64,000 bases of DNA. It comes from an uncultured Bacilli bacterium. Lineage in GTDB: Bacteria; Bacillota_I; Bacilli_A; RF39; UBA660. The notes beneath the pieces were generated by a model, which saw nothing but the letters and a program-made list of their open reading frames with translations, had not been told where the DNA came from and did no database searches. Where the stretch lies: contig CAKOWQ010000001.1 in assembly GCA_934122395.1 (NCBI GenBank), forward strand, positions 310,001 to 374,000, read 5' to 3'. The position numbers were made by a program, and so were the translations under genes. Shown piece by piece: positions 1 through 8,558 of the stretch; the stretch's first letter is position 1, and each line of letters begins with the position of its first letter.

Positions 1-852
1 AGCCATAGTAATTGCTCTTATATGATCTGCTATTACTTTATAAGGCATTTCTCCATTATATTTTTTACCAGTTATTTCTTCTATTTTCTTAATTATTGGT
101 ACAAATAAATCTGTTTCGAATGTAGAGTCTACTCCTTGGAATATACAGCACCATCTCTCAAGTCCTGCTCCTGTATCAATATTTTTATTAGGAAGTTCTG
201 GATAATCTTTTCTATCTAAGTCTTTTTTGGAATTAAACTGACTAAATACATTGTTCCATATTTCTACATAACGTTCTTGTTCTTCATCTTTCATAAAATG
301 TTCAAGAGCTTTACCATCAGCATCATATTCACTTCCACGGTCATAGAATATTTCACTATCAGGTCCACAAGGTCCTTCACCTATCTCCCAGAAGTTACCA
401 TCTAATCTAGCTATATGGCTTGGATCTAGTCCTAGATTTATCCATTTATTAAATGCATCTTCATCATCAGTATATACAGTTACATATATCTTTTCTTTAG
501 GAATTGCAAACCATTCTTCTCCTGTTAATAATTCCATTGCAAAAGTTAAGGCATCATCTCTAAAGTAATCTCCTACTGAGAAGTTTCCCATCATTTCAAA
601 GAATGTTTGATGACGTTTAGTTACTCCTACATTATCTATATCATTAGTACGAATACATTTTTGAATACTAGCTAGACGCTTATTATCTGGTACTACTGTT
701 CCATCAAAATATTTTTTTAGTGGTGTTACTCCTGCATTAATAAATAAAAGGCTATCATCATCTATTGGTACTAAAGGAGCACTTTCTAATATTTTATGTC
801 CTTTACTTTCAAAGAATTTAAACCACATATTTCTAATTTCTGTACTAGTCAT
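1..852 (-). CDS. alaS: Alanyl-tRNA synthetase, N-terminal part (cut by window edge)
   Basis: Charges tRNA-Ala with alanine in the cytoplasm. I translated the minus strand by hand: it starts MTSTEIRNMWFKFFESKGH and continues with class II synthetase signatures typical of AlaRS, including FEMMGNFSVGDYF, GPCGPDSEIFYDRG and GAGLERW. About 284 codons are present; the editing and C-terminal domains lie beyond position 1. The ATG overlaps the end of the upstream kinase-like gene by 8 bases, so the two are translationally coupled and share the T-box leader at 1418-1575, whose specifier reads GCU (Ala). In Bacillus alaS lies next to ireB; here it is uncoupled from that cluster. Identification is firm. 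Confidence 0.95.
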   Translation of the reverse strand, partial: MTSTEIRNMWFKFFESKGHKILESAPLVPIDDDSLLFINAGVTPLKKYFDGTVVPDNKRLASIQKCIRTNDIDNVGVTKRHQTFFEMMGNFSVGDYFRDDALTFAMELLTGEEWFAIPKEKIYVTVYTDDEDAFNKWINLGLDPSHIARLDGNFWEIGEGPCGPDSEIFYDRGSEYDADGKALEHFMKDEEQERYVEIWNNVFSQFNSKKDLDRKDYPELPNKNIDTGAGLERWCCIFQGVDSTFETDLFVPIIKKIEEITGKKYNGEMPYKVIADHIRAITMA

Positions 853-1399
853 TGTCTTCATTTACTACACCTTCTTTTTTTAATACTTCTATTACATCTT
901 TTTGTAATTTATCTAATGTATCATTAATTAAAATATAATCATAATCATGGTAATCATTCATAGCATTTTCTATTTTATGTTGTTGCTGTTCTTTAGTCAT
1001 TTCAGTCTCATAATTAATTCGCTCTACTTTAATTACTACTACATCATCAAAATGTTCTTTTATACTTTCTATTTCTAAAGGTACTCTTATATCAGTTACT
1101 ACTGCTACATCAAAGAAGTGACTTAATATATCTAAGTCTTCTACTGTACGATTAGCAAAGAAATATGGTTTATTTAATTTACCTCTTATAACATCAGTTC
1201 CTAATTCCTGTAATAATGTTCTAGGTTTAGTCTCTTCACTACCATCCCATCCAAAGTAATCTTTTACGTACATTTTTAAGTATTTTGCAATTTGTGTACG
1301 ACATACTTTGATATTGTTTTCTTTGCAATAATCACAAATAAAATTACCTATTGTATCTTTTCCATGACGTGATGCACCACTTACTAAAAATATTTTCAT
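845..1399 (-). CDS. P-loop nucleotide/deoxynucleoside monophosphate kinase-like protein
   Basis: A 184-residue P-loop protein. Residues 8-16 read GASRHGKDT, a Walker A variant (G-x4-GKDT) seen in phage-type deoxynucleoside monophosphate kinases and related to dephospho-CoA kinase. A central VVTDIRVPLEIE stretch resembles the substrate-binding region of the same group, and the C-terminus has a YDYILINDT strand typical of these kinases. Probable role: phosphorylation of a small nucleotide-like substrate; the actual substrate cannot be read from the sequence. It is the first cistron behind an alanine-specific T-box and overlaps alaS by 8 bases, so it is induced on alanyl-tRNA shortage, which is unexpected for a kinase. 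Start ATG follows AGGAG. Confidence 0.7.
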   Translation of the reverse strand: MKIFLVSGASRHGKDTIGNFICDYCKENNIKVCRTQIAKYLKMYVKDYFGWDGSEETKPRTLLQELGTDVIRGKLNKPYFFANRTVEDLDILSHFFDVAVVTDIRVPLEIESIKEHFDDVVVIKVERINYETEMTKEQQQHKIENAMNDYHDYDYILINDTLDKLQKDVIEVLKKEGVVNEDND

Positions 1400-1417
1400 A
1401 TATTTCTCCTTTCAATA

Positions 1418-1575
1418 TAAAAGACCAAAACATAGGAGTGAATTAATCACGGTACCATCCTATTTTGGTCTTAATTTCAATAACGGTATTACCGACGAAC
1501 TCCAAAGTAGCTTTCTAGTATTTTGTTTGTTAAATTTCCACCATCATTAACTCTCTATTAAACAAGTATTACTAT
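1418..1575 (-). promoter_or_regulatory. T-box riboswitch leader, alanine-specific
   Basis: On the minus strand the leader has AGAGAG (1551-1556) at the base of Stem I, a specifier context gaaAGCUACuuuGGAG with GCU (Ala) at 1509-1511, the T-box bulge UGGUACC at 1451-1457 inside an AGGA...UCCU antiterminator, and a terminator hairpin (1423-1470) followed by UUUU. UGGU matches the A73 discriminator base expected for tRNA-Ala. It controls the kinase-like gene and alaS. The 5' end overlaps little with the permease gene; I see only a weak -10 (TATAGT) so read-through from upstream is possible. Confidence 0.92.
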
Positions 1576-1589
1576 ACTTATCTTTTTCA

Positions 1590-2741
1590 TCATTCTTCAT
1601 TTATCATATTTAATATTTGGTATTTATCATTAAAGTATGTACATATTATCTTAGCACAAGATATCACTGGTGTTGATAAAACCATACCTAGTATACCAAA
1701 GAAATGTCCAAATATCAATAGCCCAAGCATTATTGTTACTGGATGTAATTTCATAGTTTTACTCATTACTACTGGATTTAAGAAATAACTTTCTAGAGTT
1801 TGACATACTACTACTGCTATTAGTGTACATATTCCTACTTTTGGACTCATAGTAAATCCTACGATAATAGCAGGTATTCCTCCAATATAAGGTCCTATAT
1901 ATGGAATTACATTAGTAACAGCACAGAACAATCCAAATACCAAAGGTGCTCTAAGTCCAGATAAAGTAAATCCAATTGATTGACAAATAAATAATAACAA
2001 CATAATTAGTAATGTTCCTTGGACATAATTTTTTAACATATTATTAAGTCTATCTGTTAAAGTTATTACTTCATTATGTATTTTTTTAGGAACAAATACT
2101 AATAAATGTTTTCTAACATTATTGAAATCTAATAACATATAAAAAGCAATAAATAATCCAAATACGAAATTAATTCCACCACTAACTACAGCTTTTAATA
2201 CTTCTACTATGGTTGTAGGTAAATCTACTGTAATTGATTTAAAAATATCATTAAGAGAATCAGTAAAGCCATTTCTTATATTAGTAAAATCATAATTATA
2301 AATGTTACTTAAATTATCAATAAATTTAGAAGTCCAATTACTTAAATTTTTTATTGTGTTAGGTGCAGTTGATATAATTTCATTTATTTGGTTACCAAAT
2401 GATGGAATTACTAAACTACAAACTAAAACTATTAATGCTAGAAAGATTATGAATACTATAGATGTAGATACTAATCTATTCATTTTTTTCTTACTTAAGA
2501 ATGTTACCATTGGATCAAGTAACCATGCTATAACTAATCCTATAAAGAACGGTGATATTATTCCTAGAATAGTACCAATAATATTAAAAAGTTTCCATTC
2601 TTTAATTAAAAAAGATGCTAACACTACCAAACTAACAATTCCTAGGATTAAAATAATTTTTAATATATCTCTAGATAGTTTAATTACTTCATTTAGTTTA
2701 GCATAATCTATCTTTTTGTCTTCCTTGTTATTATTAAACAT
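1590..2741 (-). CDS. AI-2E/UPF0118 family membrane permease (YtvI/YdbI-like)
   Basis: Polytopic inner-membrane protein of the AI-2E transporter family (PF01594). About seven to eight hydrophobic segments are visible: two near the N-terminus, one near residue 95, a pair near 195-215, then the family-typical C-terminal block with NVIPYIGPYIGGIPAI and the final GHFFGILGMVLSTP motif. Members export small molecules or act as Na+/H+ antiporters; the substrate here is unknown. I prefer ATG at 2741, eight bases after AGGGTGG, over an upstream GTG at 2753 that sits inside this ribosome-binding site. The stop codon is TGA, showing that TGA is not reassigned. A paralogue lies at 35676-36740. Confidence 0.88.
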   Translation of the reverse strand: MFNNNKEDKKIDYAKLNEVIKLSRDILKIILILGIVSLVVLASFLIKEWKLFNIIGTILGIISPFFIGLVIAWLLDPMVTFLSKKKMNRLVSTSIVFIIFLALIVLVCSLVIPSFGNQINEIISTAPNTIKNLSNWTSKFIDNLSNIYNYDFTNIRNGFTDSLNDIFKSITVDLPTTIVEVLKAVVSGGINFVFGLFIAFYMLLDFNNVRKHLLVFVPKKIHNEVITLTDRLNNMLKNYVQGTLLIMLLLFICQSIGFTLSGLRAPLVFGLFCAVTNVIPYIGPYIGGIPAIIVGFTMSPKVGICTLIAVVVCQTLESYFLNPVVMSKTMKLHPVTIMLGLLIFGHFFGILGMVLSTPVISCAKIICTYFNDKYQILNMINEE

Positions 2742-2857
2742 TTTATTCACCACCCTACATAATATAAATATATCATATATTTATACATAATAGATTATTT
2801 TTATAAAATTAAAAAGTTCTATTATATAATGAAATTTTTCAATATTTTTTAGTCAAC

Positions 2858-2882
2858 AAAAAAAGCAAGAAATATTCTTGCT
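2858..2882 (-). terminator. Intrinsic terminator after the 51-residue small gene
   Basis: Minus-strand hairpin GCAAGAATATTTCTTGC followed by seven U residues, 20 bases beyond the stop of the small gene at 2901. Confidence 0.85.
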
Positions 2883-2900
2883 TCTAGTTAGTTAGACTAA

Positions 2901-3056
2901 CTACATCATATTTTCGATTGATTTAGTAGCATTTTTACTCATTTTATTTACTGACCTTTTAATGTCTTGCATCATGTCTGGGTTATATTTTTTATATAGA
3001 GCCATTGCTCCAACACCAGCAGCACCAACCACTAAATACTTCCATGCATTTTTCAC
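2901..3056 (-). CDS. Small membrane-associated protein (51 residues), unknown
   Basis: Not recognised. The frame starts with GTG preceded by GAGAGGTGATTATA, a good ribosome-binding site, and is followed by a strong terminator, which together make a real gene likely. The product starts VKNAWKYLVVGAAGVGAMAL: a positively charged start, one hydrophobic Gly/Ala-rich helix (about residues 7-20), then a polar, Met- and Lys-rich tail (DMMQDIKRSVNKMSKNATKS) that should form an amphipathic helix. The layout resembles YtxH-like small envelope proteins but no specific motif is present. It lies between recD2 and the permease gene on the same strand. Confidence 0.6.
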   Translation of the reverse strand: MKNAWKYLVVGAAGVGAMALYKKYNPDMMQDIKRSVNKMSKNATKSIENMM

Positions 3057-3137
3057 TATAATCACCTCTCGGTCAAAAATATGATAGTACTTTTACAAAT
3101 ACCATTATTATTGTTACCAAGAATATTTTAATTATTC

Positions 3138-5318
3138 TTATTTTGTGATTTTTGATATTAAACGATCTTTTATTGTGGTTCTCCTTATATCAGAATTATT
3201 ATTTCTACTTGCTTTTTTTAAAGTATTTGAGTTTCCTACTAAATATAATTTTCTCTTAGCTCTTGTTATTGCTGTATAATATAGTTTTCTATATAGCATA
3301 TGGTTATATTCATCTACTACTGGAATTACTACTGTTTTAAATTCACTCCCTTGAGATTTATGAATACTTATGGCATATCCATGTTTAAATTTATTAAAAT
3401 TACTTGGTGTAAATCTTACTAGATTACCATCAAAATCAATAATTATTTCTTTTTTGTCTATACTAGAGATTACACCTATATCACCATTAAATATATTTTC
3501 ATCAGGCATGTTAGTAAGTTGTAATATTTTATCATTTTCACGATATATTACATCACCTACTACATATTCTTTTTTCTTTTTTGATTTTGGATTAAAAATT
3601 TCTTGAATTGCTTTATTTAAATTATCTATTCCATTAAGTGTTTTATACATTGGTACTAATACTTGAAAGTCTTTATATGAATCTCTTTTGTGATTTATAC
3701 ATATTTCTTTAATACGTTCTAATACTTCACTACTAGAAGCATTCATAAAGTATAAGTCACTTTTTTTATAAAAAATATCATCTTCTATTTTTCCATTATT
3801 AACTTGATAAGCTAGATTAATTATGTTAGATCCTTCTTGTTGACGATATAAATAGTTTAACTTAACTACAGGAACTACTTCACTTTCAATTATATCTTTC
3901 AATACTTGTCCAGGGCCTACACTAGGTAATTGATAGTAATCACCTACTAAGATAATTTTAGTATCTGTTTTTAATCCTTTTAAAAGTGAATAAAATAAAT
4001 GAATATCAACCATACTTCCTTCATCTATAATAATCATTTTAGCATCACTTTTATTGTACTCATTTACCGCAAATTTATTTGTTTCTTTATTCCATTTTAA
4101 AAATCTATGAATAGTATATGCTGGAAGTAGTGTTGACTCACTAATTCTTTTGCTGGCTCTACCTGTTGGAGCTAACATAACTACTTCGTTTATTAAATCC
4201 TCATAATTTAGTTTATTAATATTTTGATATAAATTAACTATTGCTTTTATAATAGTTGTTTTCCCAGTACCTGGACCACCAGTTATTGTTAAAAAGTTTT
4301 TTTCTTGACTTAGTTTAATGGCGCTTAACTGATCATCGTTGTAAGTAATACGATTTTCCAATTCGAGATTGGCAATTTTATCATCTAATTTTTTTATGAT
4401 ATTAGATGGTAATCCTACTAAGTATTTAATTCTTTTTACAATGTATTCTTCTTCTTCATCCATTTCTTTTAAAAAGTATTTTTCTTCTTTTTTAACAATT
4501 TTGTCATTTAAAATTAAGTTATTTAAATTATTTATAAAGTCTTTTTCAGTTAGTTTAGTATTCAATACTTTCAAAGTATTAGAATATATTTCATCTATTA
4601 ATAAGTAGCTATGTCCTATAATATTACATATTTCATTCATTACATAAATTATTACTGCTTCTATTCGTCTAGAATCAATTGGATTTTTCTCTTGCTTTAA
4701 GAATATCGTATCTACTTTATTAAATCCTAAATCTTTTAAGTCATATGTAATCTGATAAAGGTTATTATTTATTATATCCATTGTCTTTTGTTTATATTTA
4801 TTATATATAATCATACTTTCTTTAGTCGAAAAACCAAGTTCCGTTAAATATAAAATGGTTTGATAGCTGCTTTCATAATCTAATAATGTATTGTGTAACA
4901 TATCAGCTTGTTTTTTAGTAATAGTAGGAATAAGTATTAAATTTTCTGGATTTTCTAGTATTATTTTCAAAGTATCTTTCCCTAAAACATCTACTATTTT
5001 TTTAGCTTTTTTCTCACCTATTCCTTTAAATAATCCACTCGTTAAAAATTCAACAATGGAATCTTTATCTTCTTTTTGACATCTTTCATAACTTTCAGTT
5101 GCAAACTGTTCACCATATTTTTTATGAAAAACAAATTTGCCATTCAAAATATAAGTATCCATTTCATTTAATTCATGAAAATATCCAGTAAATGTGACTA
5201 TCTGATTTAACATATCCGTGTTTTCTATATTTGTATCTATTACTTTAAAAAGGCCTACTATATATCCATTATCACCTTGAAATAAGATTCTTTTTAAATT
5301 TCCTTTTATAAAGTCCAT
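3138..5318 (-). CDS. recD2: RecD2 family DNA helicase
   Basis: Superfamily 1B 5'-3' DNA helicase involved in repair and replication-fork stability, working without RecBC in Firmicutes. 726 residues, the usual RecD2 length. Visible in order: N-terminal OB-like region, helix-hairpin-helix segment GLFKGIGEKKAKKIVDVLG (about residue 94), Walker A GGPGTGKTTIIKAI (about 348), Walker B MIIIDEGSMVD, GDYYQLPSVGPGQVL, the YLYRQQ motif, and motifs V/VI GYAISIHKSQGSEF and YTAITRAKRKLYLVG. The DEGSM box is a small variant of the common DE-S-SM. Start ATG follows GAGGAAGTGATTAC. It has its own intergenic space on both sides. Confidence 0.95.
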   Translation of the reverse strand: MDFIKGNLKRILFQGDNGYIVGLFKVIDTNIENTDMLNQIVTFTGYFHELNEMDTYILNGKFVFHKKYGEQFATESYERCQKEDKDSIVEFLTSGLFKGIGEKKAKKIVDVLGKDTLKIILENPENLILIPTITKKQADMLHNTLLDYESSYQTILYLTELGFSTKESMIIYNKYKQKTMDIINNNLYQITYDLKDLGFNKVDTIFLKQEKNPIDSRRIEAVIIYVMNEICNIIGHSYLLIDEIYSNTLKVLNTKLTEKDFINNLNNLILNDKIVKKEEKYFLKEMDEEEEYIVKRIKYLVGLPSNIIKKLDDKIANLELENRITYNDDQLSAIKLSQEKNFLTITGGPGTGKTTIIKAIVNLYQNINKLNYEDLINEVVMLAPTGRASKRISESTLLPAYTIHRFLKWNKETNKFAVNEYNKSDAKMIIIDEGSMVDIHLFYSLLKGLKTDTKIILVGDYYQLPSVGPGQVLKDIIESEVVPVVKLNYLYRQQEGSNIINLAYQVNNGKIEDDIFYKKSDLYFMNASSSEVLERIKEICINHKRDSYKDFQVLVPMYKTLNGIDNLNKAIQEIFNPKSKKKKEYVVGDVIYRENDKILQLTNMPDENIFNGDIGVISSIDKKEIIIDFDGNLVRFTPSNFNKFKHGYAISIHKSQGSEFKTVVIPVVDEYNHMLYRKLYYTAITRAKRKLYLVGNSNTLKKASRNNNSDIRRTTIKDRLISKITK

Positions 5319-5379
5319 GTAATCACTTCCTCATTGTTGTAATAATTATATTATACTCTCATAAGTATTTTAATTCTAT

Positions 5380-5409
5380 AAAAAAAGTAAAAACTTAAAT
5401 GTTTTTACT
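5380..5409 (-). terminator. Intrinsic terminator of the glycine-rich surface protein gene
   Basis: Minus-strand hairpin AGTAAAAACATTTAAG paired with its complement CTTAAAT...GTTTTTACT, then seven U residues. The stop codon of the gene at 5405 is inside the stem. Confidence 0.8.
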
Positions 5410-7009
5410 TAATCGTTAATCTTGTTATTCTAGCATAACCATCGCCCGATCTACCAGTAGTATTAGCCCCACCTAAAGTTGTACTTGGTATACTTGCTGT
5501 TCCATCTAAAAGTGTTGTATCAGTAAGATAATATCTAGCTCTATCTACTAGGTATCCACTTGGAAGGACTGTGCCACTCTTACTTAGAGCAAAGCCACTT
5601 CCTCCGCCTCCACCACGGTCATCATCGCCGGATGTATCAGGTACGGAACCAGAGCCACCATACCAGCCTCCGCCTCCGCCTCCGCCGTAACCGAAAGTAG
5701 AAGTTCCATATTTATATCCTTGTCCACCAAATCCAAATGAACCAGCTGTTGCGGTATATCCAGAAGTAGCAGTTCCAGCTCCTCCAGCTGTTTGAGTTCC
5801 ACCTTGTCCACAAAGTGTAGTACTGCAACCTTGTCCTGTGTAACTTTCAGTTGTTGAGCCACCAGTAGTTCCACCACCAGCTCCACCTTTTTTAGTAGTT
5901 CCACCTACAGAACCGCCTCCACCTGCTACAATTATTCTTGAGTAAATGGACTGTGAACCTAATCTTATATCACTTGCTCCACCACCATAGATATTAGCTG
6001 TGCATCCATTTGCTATAGTGCATCCAGATACACCACCACCATTATATCCACTATGAGTGGTACCATTACCACCTACATATATGTATAAAACATCACCTTT
6101 ATTTAAGAAGATTGTACCACTGGTATATCCACCTTTTCCAGAGTATGTATTAGAATTTCTGTATCCGCCTTCAGCTCCCCAAACTTCTAGTTGATAATAT
6201 CCGTTTATAGGTGCTGTATAAGTTGAAAAATTTCCATTATATGAATAAGTTTTATACTGCCCCCATGTTGCATAAAGAGTGATGTCTTTTCCAGGAGATG
6301 TTAAATTCATTACCGCTTCTCCATCAGCATATACTGGTGCTCCAGTAGGTGTTGTAGCCCAACCTAAGAATTTGTATCCAGTTCTTGTAAAGCCATTAGT
6401 TCTTAGTGTGCATGGACTTTCAAAATCGCATGTGTTAGTAGCAGTTGTTCCAGTTCCACCATTTGCATTATAGTTAACTTTATAACAATGTTCAACATTT
6501 GGTGTAGGTCCAGTATATTGAACCCAATCTATATCAATTGTTAATTTCTTCATTCTTTGAACTGGATCAGCAACAACATTAGGATTGTATTCAGCAATAA
6601 CCGTTACTGTAGCCGTAGCACCTGCTGCAATGGGAGTACCATTATTTAACCCGGAAACAGTATATGTAATTGCATCTGTACCACTTTCGGATATATCAAT
6701 ATTACTTACTGCTCCCGTTAAAGTACCTTTATTTTCAATAGTGACTTTATACTCAATCTTATCACCAGGGTTTACTAAACTTACATGAAATTTTGCAGTC
6801 GTTGCAGTATAAGTTGGTGTTTCAACATTATAAGCACCTCCAACTGTGCTACTAGTAGTAATTCCAGTAATTCTAATATCCCAAGTTGATGTGATATTGG
6901 CTTTACCATTTATTTTTAATTCTGACATCAAAATAGAATATCCTACTGACATAAAGAACACTCCTAGACAAAGTGCAATAGCAATAATTGTTTTCTTATT
7001 TCGCATCAT
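5405..7009 (-). CDS. Exported surface protein: TasA-like region, InlB-type repeat, glycine-rich domain
   Basis: 534 residues. Residues 1-25 give a charged start (MMRNKK) and one membrane helix/signal. Residues 30-165 match the start of the two lectin-like proteins at 26797 and 45933 (KINGKANITSTWDI, then NPGDKIEYKVTIENKGTLTGA) and look like a TasA/camelysin-type beta domain. Residues 175-250 form a Listeria-Bacteroides/InlB B-type repeat (YKVNYNANGGTG, GYKFLGWATTPTGAPVYADG, ITLYATW). Residues 255-534 are a glycine-rich domain with GGGG runs and paired cysteines. Likely an anchored cell-surface adhesin or matrix component; no sortase motif is present. I chose the ATG at 7009, preceded by GGGTGAT, over upstream starts lacking a ribosome-binding site. 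The Gly-rich part is locally GC-rich because of codon content. Confidence 0.75.
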   Translation of the reverse strand: MMRNKKTIIAIALCLGVFFMSVGYSILMSELKINGKANITSTWDIRITGITTSSTVGGAYNVETPTYTATTAKFHVSLVNPGDKIEYKVTIENKGTLTGAVSNIDISESGTDAITYTVSGLNNGTPIAAGATATVTVIAEYNPNVVADPVQRMKKLTIDIDWVQYTGPTPNVEHCYKVNYNANGGTGTTATNTCDFESPCTLRTNGFTRTGYKFLGWATTPTGAPVYADGEAVMNLTSPGKDITLYATWGQYKTYSYNGNFSTYTAPINGYYQLEVWGAEGGYRNSNTYSGKGGYTSGTIFLNKGDVLYIYVGGNGTTHSGYNGGGVSGCTIANGCTANIYGGGASDIRLGSQSIYSRIIVAGGGGSVGGTTKKGGAGGGTTGGSTTESYTGQGCSTTLCGQGGTQTAGGAGTATSGYTATAGSFGFGGQGYKYGTSTFGYGGGGGGGWYGGSGSVPDTSGDDDRGGGGGSGFALSKSGTVLPSGYLVDRARYYLTDTTLLDGTASIPSTTLGGANTTGRSGDGYARITRLTIK

Positions 7010-7037
7010 ATTATCACCCATTTTATTATTCATTATA

Positions 7038-7066
7038 ATGATATCATTTTTTTTTAATACCAACAA
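7038..7066 (-). promoter_or_regulatory. Possible promoter of the glycine-rich surface protein gene
   Basis: TTGTTG (7061-7066), 17-base spacer, TATCAT (7038-7043) on the minus strand. The spacer contains a run of nine A residues. Neither box is perfect and A runs are common in this genome, so this is tentative. Confidence 0.35.
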
Positions 7067-7182
7067 TACCATAATTATTTTTTTTTTTATTTTTTATTAT
7101 TATTTGTAAAACACCTAGACATATACAGTAGCAAAATTAGTTATTCATAATAAACTATATTAGAAGAAAAGGAGGAATAAAT

Positions 7183-7347
7183 ATGTATTACTACGGTGGA
7201 GGCTCTTGTGGCTGCCAAGGTGGTGGATATCCATATGCATACTATCCATACTATGGAAACAATTATGGCAACACATCATCATACGCAATAATCTTAGTAC
7301 TATTTATTTTATTAGTTATCGTAATTGGTTCTAGATTTACAAGATAA
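7183..7347 (+). CDS. YjcZ-like small glycine/tyrosine-rich membrane protein
   Basis: 54 residues, preceded by a perfect AAAGGAGG ribosome-binding site. The N-terminal half is Gly/Tyr-rich with two cysteines (MYYYGGGSCGCQGGGYPYA), and the C-terminal half is a single hydrophobic helix (YAIILVLFILLVIVIG) ending in a basic RFTR. This matches the architecture of YjcZ-family proteins, small spore- or membrane-associated proteins in Bacilli (SspE-unrelated, function unknown). It is monocistronic: a terminator begins at the stop codon. It diverges from the surface protein gene at 5405-7009. Confidence 0.75.
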   Translation: MYYYGGGSCGCQGGGYPYAYYPYYGNNYGNTSSYAIILVLFILLVIVIGSRFTR

Positions 7348-7369
7348 GAGCAAAAACTCTTATCTTTTT
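7341..7369 (+). terminator. Intrinsic terminator of the YjcZ-like gene
   Basis: AAGATAAGAG-CAAAAA-CTCTTATCTT hairpin followed by TTT, overlapping the stop codon. Confidence 0.85.
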
Positions 7370-7431
7370 ATTGCATTTTTTTAATATTTGTGATATTATT
7401 AGTCTCCGTGCATAAAAAAGGGGGCGATAAT

Positions 7432-7944
7432 ATGTCAATTGAAGAAAAAGACGAAATACAAATTAGAAAGGCGCAAATAAAAGTTAGTGCGGTTAATGCA
7501 GCTATACCTAACCTTATTCTTTTAAACAATGAATTAGGTCCAAACGAAAGTAAAGCTTATACAATTACACTTGATTATTTAAATTTAGATAGTTACTATA
7601 AATTTATAGTCGATATTAAAAGAACTTATACAATGGATGCCGAATCTTTATTGAAAGTTTATTTTAGTCTAAAAGATTTAAAGGCTGGTTTAAGTTTATT
7701 TGATCAAATTCGTGATTGTTATGTTGAAAATAATGAAATGGTATATGTGGGATTTTCAAGACGTGAAGGTAGCGGAGTCGTTGAAAGTTTTGATGCAGCT
7801 GGTGTTAATAGAATCAATTTAAAATACGTTATACATAGTGATGAAGAACTTGATTCATTAACTAATTACCGTGATAATCTATATCAAAATGCACCTCACA
7901 AAATGAAAGTAAAACAAATAACTTCAATTGTTAATCCACAATAA
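7432..7944 (+). CDS. Unknown cytoplasmic protein upstream of def
   Basis: 170 residues, not recognised. The chosen ATG follows GGGGGCGATAAT; an upstream in-frame start at 7390 has no ribosome-binding site. The sequence has no signal peptide or membrane helix. It opens MSIEEKDEIQIRKAQIK and has a mixed alpha/beta pattern with KIDIKRTY-like strands around residues 55-65 and a repeated 'Y..N.....KFIVDIK' style hydrophobic alternation, but no catalytic motif. It ends three bases before a possible alternative start of def and 33 bases before the likely one, so the two are probably co-transcribed. Confidence 0.6.
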   Translation: MSIEEKDEIQIRKAQIKVSAVNAAIPNLILLNNELGPNESKAYTITLDYLNLDSYYKFIVDIKRTYTMDAESLLKVYFSLKDLKAGLSLFDQIRDCYVENNEMVYVGFSRREGSGVVESFDAAGVNRINLKYVIHSDEELDSLTNYRDNLYQNAPHKMKVKQITSIVNPQ

Positions 7945-7976
7945 TTGTGTTAAAATATGATTGTCGAGGTGGTACT

Positions 7977-8525
7977 ATGTTAAAAACTAAAGATATTTTG
8001 GATGAAAAAAATAAAATTTTAAGAAAATCAAGTAAAGAAGTTGTATTTCCATTATCAAAAGAAGATTTACAAACAATAGATGACATGATTGAATATTTAA
8101 CTAATAGTCAAATAGAAGAATTAGCCGAAAAATATGATTTAAGACCTGGAATGGGACTTGCAGCAGTACAATTAGGTATACCTAAAAGATATTTAACAAT
8201 AGTACACGAAGTTGATGATGGTAAATTTGATAATTATGTTGTAATAAATCCTAAGATTGTTAGTTCTTCTAAAGAAAAGATATATGTAGAAGATGGCGAA
8301 GGTTGTTTAAGTATCAATAGGGAAACAGTAGGAATTGTTCCTAGATGTGCTAGAGTAACAGTTGAAGGATATGATGTTAACGGTAATAAGATAAGCATTA
8401 GAGCTAGAGAAGAATTAGCTATTGCTTTTCAACATGAAATAGATCATTTAAATGGTATTTTATTTATTGACCATATTGATAAGAAAAATCCATTTAAAGA
8501 TCAAGATAAATATAGACCTATATAA
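7977..8525 (+). CDS. def: Peptide deformylase
   Basis: Metalloenzyme that removes the N-formyl group from nascent proteins. The three family motifs are intact: GMGLAAVQLG (motif I), EGCLS (motif II, metal-binding Cys) and QHEIDHLNG (motif III, with the catalytic Glu and two metal-binding His). 182 residues, typical of the Gram-positive type 2 enzyme with its longer N-terminal and inter-motif segments. Start ATG follows GAGGTGG; a start at 7947 lacks such a site. A bidirectional terminator follows directly. Confidence 0.95.
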   Translation: MLKTKDILDEKNKILRKSSKEVVFPLSKEDLQTIDDMIEYLTNSQIEELAEKYDLRPGMGLAAVQLGIPKRYLTIVHEVDDGKFDNYVVINPKIVSSSKEKIYVEDGEGCLSINRETVGIVPRCARVTVEGYDVNGNKISIRAREELAIAFQHEIDHLNGILFIDHIDKKNPFKDQDKYRPI

Positions 8526-8557
8526 AAAGATTCTCACTTAAAGTTGAGAATCTTTTT
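8524..8557. terminator. Bidirectional terminator between def and trmR
   Basis: AAAAAGATTCTCA and TGAGAATCTTTTT arms around an 8-base loop; A run on the left and T run on the right serve both convergent genes. Confidence 0.9.
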
Positions 8558-8558
8558 A

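Noticed and set aside
2302..2706. Open frame opposite the first permease gene
   Set aside because: Antisense shadow of membrane-helix codons, no ribosome-binding site.
5584..5904. Open frame inside the glycine-rich domain
   Set aside because: Repeat-driven shadow of the real coding frame, with no ribosome-binding site and biased Leu/Val/Glu composition.
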